A stretch of DNA of 64,000 bases from Theobroma cacao (lineage: Eukaryota > Streptophyta > Magnoliopsida > Malvales > Malvaceae), in assembly GCF_000208745.1 (NCBI RefSeq), contig NC_030852.1, positions 27,871,293 to 27,935,292 of the forward strand, read 5' to 3'. Shown piece after piece: positions 63,028 to 64,000 of the stretch. Within the stretch, counting starts at the first letter, position 1. Every line of letters begins with the position of its first letter. The notes below the pieces were generated by a model. It ran no database searches. It had not been told where the DNA came from and saw only the letters and a program-made list of their open reading frames with translations. Both the position numbers and the translations under genes were made by a program.

Positions 63028-64000
63028 ATGCTGGAACCTAAATGGCAAACCCTGAAAAACACCATTTCACGCTTAATCGAAGAATGCGAGAGTCTGAGAG
63101 AGCTCAAGCAAATTCATGCCCACATCATAACTTATCCAAAACTACCCAAAAACCATCAAGATTTCCTCATTACTCGCCTCCTCTTCTTTATTGCCCTCAC
63201 AGACTCCGGCTCTCTTTGCTACGCGATCCATGTTTTCAAATTTATAAAATACCCAACACTCTCCGTATATAACATCATGATCAGAGCCTACGCTTCCAAA
63301 ATCTGCGACACGAATGATGGTGCTCCTTTTTTACCATCTTTACTTCTTTTCAAGCAAATGCTTTTTAATGGCATTTCACCGGATTGCCTTACGTTTCCTT
63401 TTCTTCTAAAGGAATGCACGAGGAGGTTTGATAGCCGAGTAGGCTGTAGCATTCATGGGAAAACCATTAAATTTGGATGGTTTCGTGACCTTTATGTTCA
63501 AAATTCTTTGGTTAATTTTTATTCCGCATGTGGGTTCTTGAATAGTGCTAGGAAGTTGTTTGATGAAATGCTGAACAGGGATGTTGTTTCTTGGAATTCG
63601 ATGATTATTGGGCACTTGAGAGCTGGGAATCTTGATATGGCATTAAAATTATTTAGAAGCATAGAGAAGAGGAATATTATCACTTGGAACTCGATGATAA
63701 CGGGTTTTGTTCAGGGTGGCTTGGGAAAAGAGGCCTTGCAACTGTTCCATGAAATGCAGAATTTAAGTAATGATAATGTTAAACCAGATAAAATTACAAT
63801 GGCTAGTGTACTTTCAGCTTGTGCTTACCTTGGTGCAATTGATCATGGGAAATGGATACATAGTTACTTGAGGAGAAGCGGTGTTGAATGTGATCTGGTA
63901 GTTGGAACAGCATTGATTGACATGTACGGTAAATGTGGTAGTGTGGAGAGGGCATACGAGGTCTTTAAAGAGATGCCTAGAAGGGATACCTTGGCATGGA
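63028..64000 (+). CDS. PLS-class pentatricopeptide repeat protein, partial (cut by window end)
   Basis: PPR proteins bind specific RNA sites in plastids or mitochondria for editing, splicing or stability. The frame is open from the ATG at 63028 to the window edge (324 codons) with no intron or stop. Early residues carry the typical PLS opening LRELKQIHAHII. Degenerate 31-36 residue repeats follow, with family phrases such as LYVQNSLVNFYSACG, ARKLFDEM, DVVSWNSMI, NIITWNSMITGFVQGG, KPDKITMASVLSACA and LIDMYGKCG. PLS proteins usually end in E or DYW domains, but the C terminus is outside the window, so target organelle, function and subclass cannot be given. Confidence 0.9.
   Translation, partial: MLEPKWQTLKNTISRLIEECESLRELKQIHAHIITYPKLPKNHQDFLITRLLFFIALTDSGSLCYAIHVFKFIKYPTLSVYNIMIRAYASKICDTNDGAPFLPSLLLFKQMLFNGISPDCLTFPFLLKECTRRFDSRVGCSIHGKTIKFGWFRDLYVQNSLVNFYSACGFLNSARKLFDEMLNRDVVSWNSMIIGHLRAGNLDMALKLFRSIEKRNIITWNSMITGFVQGGLGKEALQLFHEMQNLSNDNVKPDKITMASVLSACAYLGAIDHGKWIHSYLRRSGVECDLVVGTALIDMYGKCGSVERAYEVFKEMPRRDTLAW

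Noticed and set aside
1..64000. tRNA, rRNA, CRISPR arrays, prokaryotic operon features
   Set aside because: None seen. Sequence is plant nuclear, and no canonical tRNA cloverleaf or spaced direct-repeat array was found by eye.

Overview
The window is nuclear DNA from a eudicot plant, most likely outside the Brassicaceae. Genes are split by AT-rich introns with GT-AG borders, intergenic DNA is AT-rich and full of MITE-like and simple repeats, and every recognisable protein belongs to a plant family. Isolated Ns and one 24-N run mark a draft assembly. All exon models were built by hand from reading frames and splice signals, and have not been tested against transcripts.

Layout, left to right. 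1-6.4 kb is a gene-free repeat cluster: a family of roughly 250-bp AT-rich units in both orientations, one split by an 843-bp pogo/Emigrant-like MITE, then a second foldback element. 6.7-11.1 kb (+) is a TPX2-like spindle gene with a possible one-base frameshift. 12.3-18.95 kb (-) is a 27-exon ERECTA-family receptor kinase (ERL1 type). 19-23.3 kb is intergenic. 23.3-25.9 kb (-) is RAR1, a CHORD co-chaperone of plant immunity. 27.05-33.98 kb (-) is a 21-exon K+ efflux antiporter (KEA5 type). 36.2-36.65 kb (+) is the chloroplast iron-sulfur protein NEET. 36.7-42.8 kb is intergenic and holds a 21-bp minisatellite. 42.8-44.4 kb (+) is the intronless xyloglucan galactosyltransferase XLT2, and 47.4-48.5 kb (+) is a broken 5'-truncated paralogue of it. 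50.0-51.5 kb (+) is an ATS3-like PLAT protein. 53.7-58.2 kb (+) is nucleolar DEAD-box helicase RH7. 59.2-62.4 kb (+) is the mitochondrial metalloprotease OMA1. 63.0 kb to the window end is a pentatricopeptide repeat gene cut by the edge.

The genes do not form one pathway. The most informative large-scale pattern is gene order. As I recall the Arabidopsis locus numbers, TPXL, ERL1, XLT2, ATS3B and RH7 sit together near At5g62190-At5g62240, while RAR1, KEA5, NEET and OMA1 sit together near At5g51700-At5g51740. Here the two sets are interleaved in consistent order, as expected for an unduplicated ancestral segment whose two Arabidopsis copies lost genes reciprocally. I found no tRNA, rRNA, CRISPR array or organellar insertion, and no convincing undescribed system.
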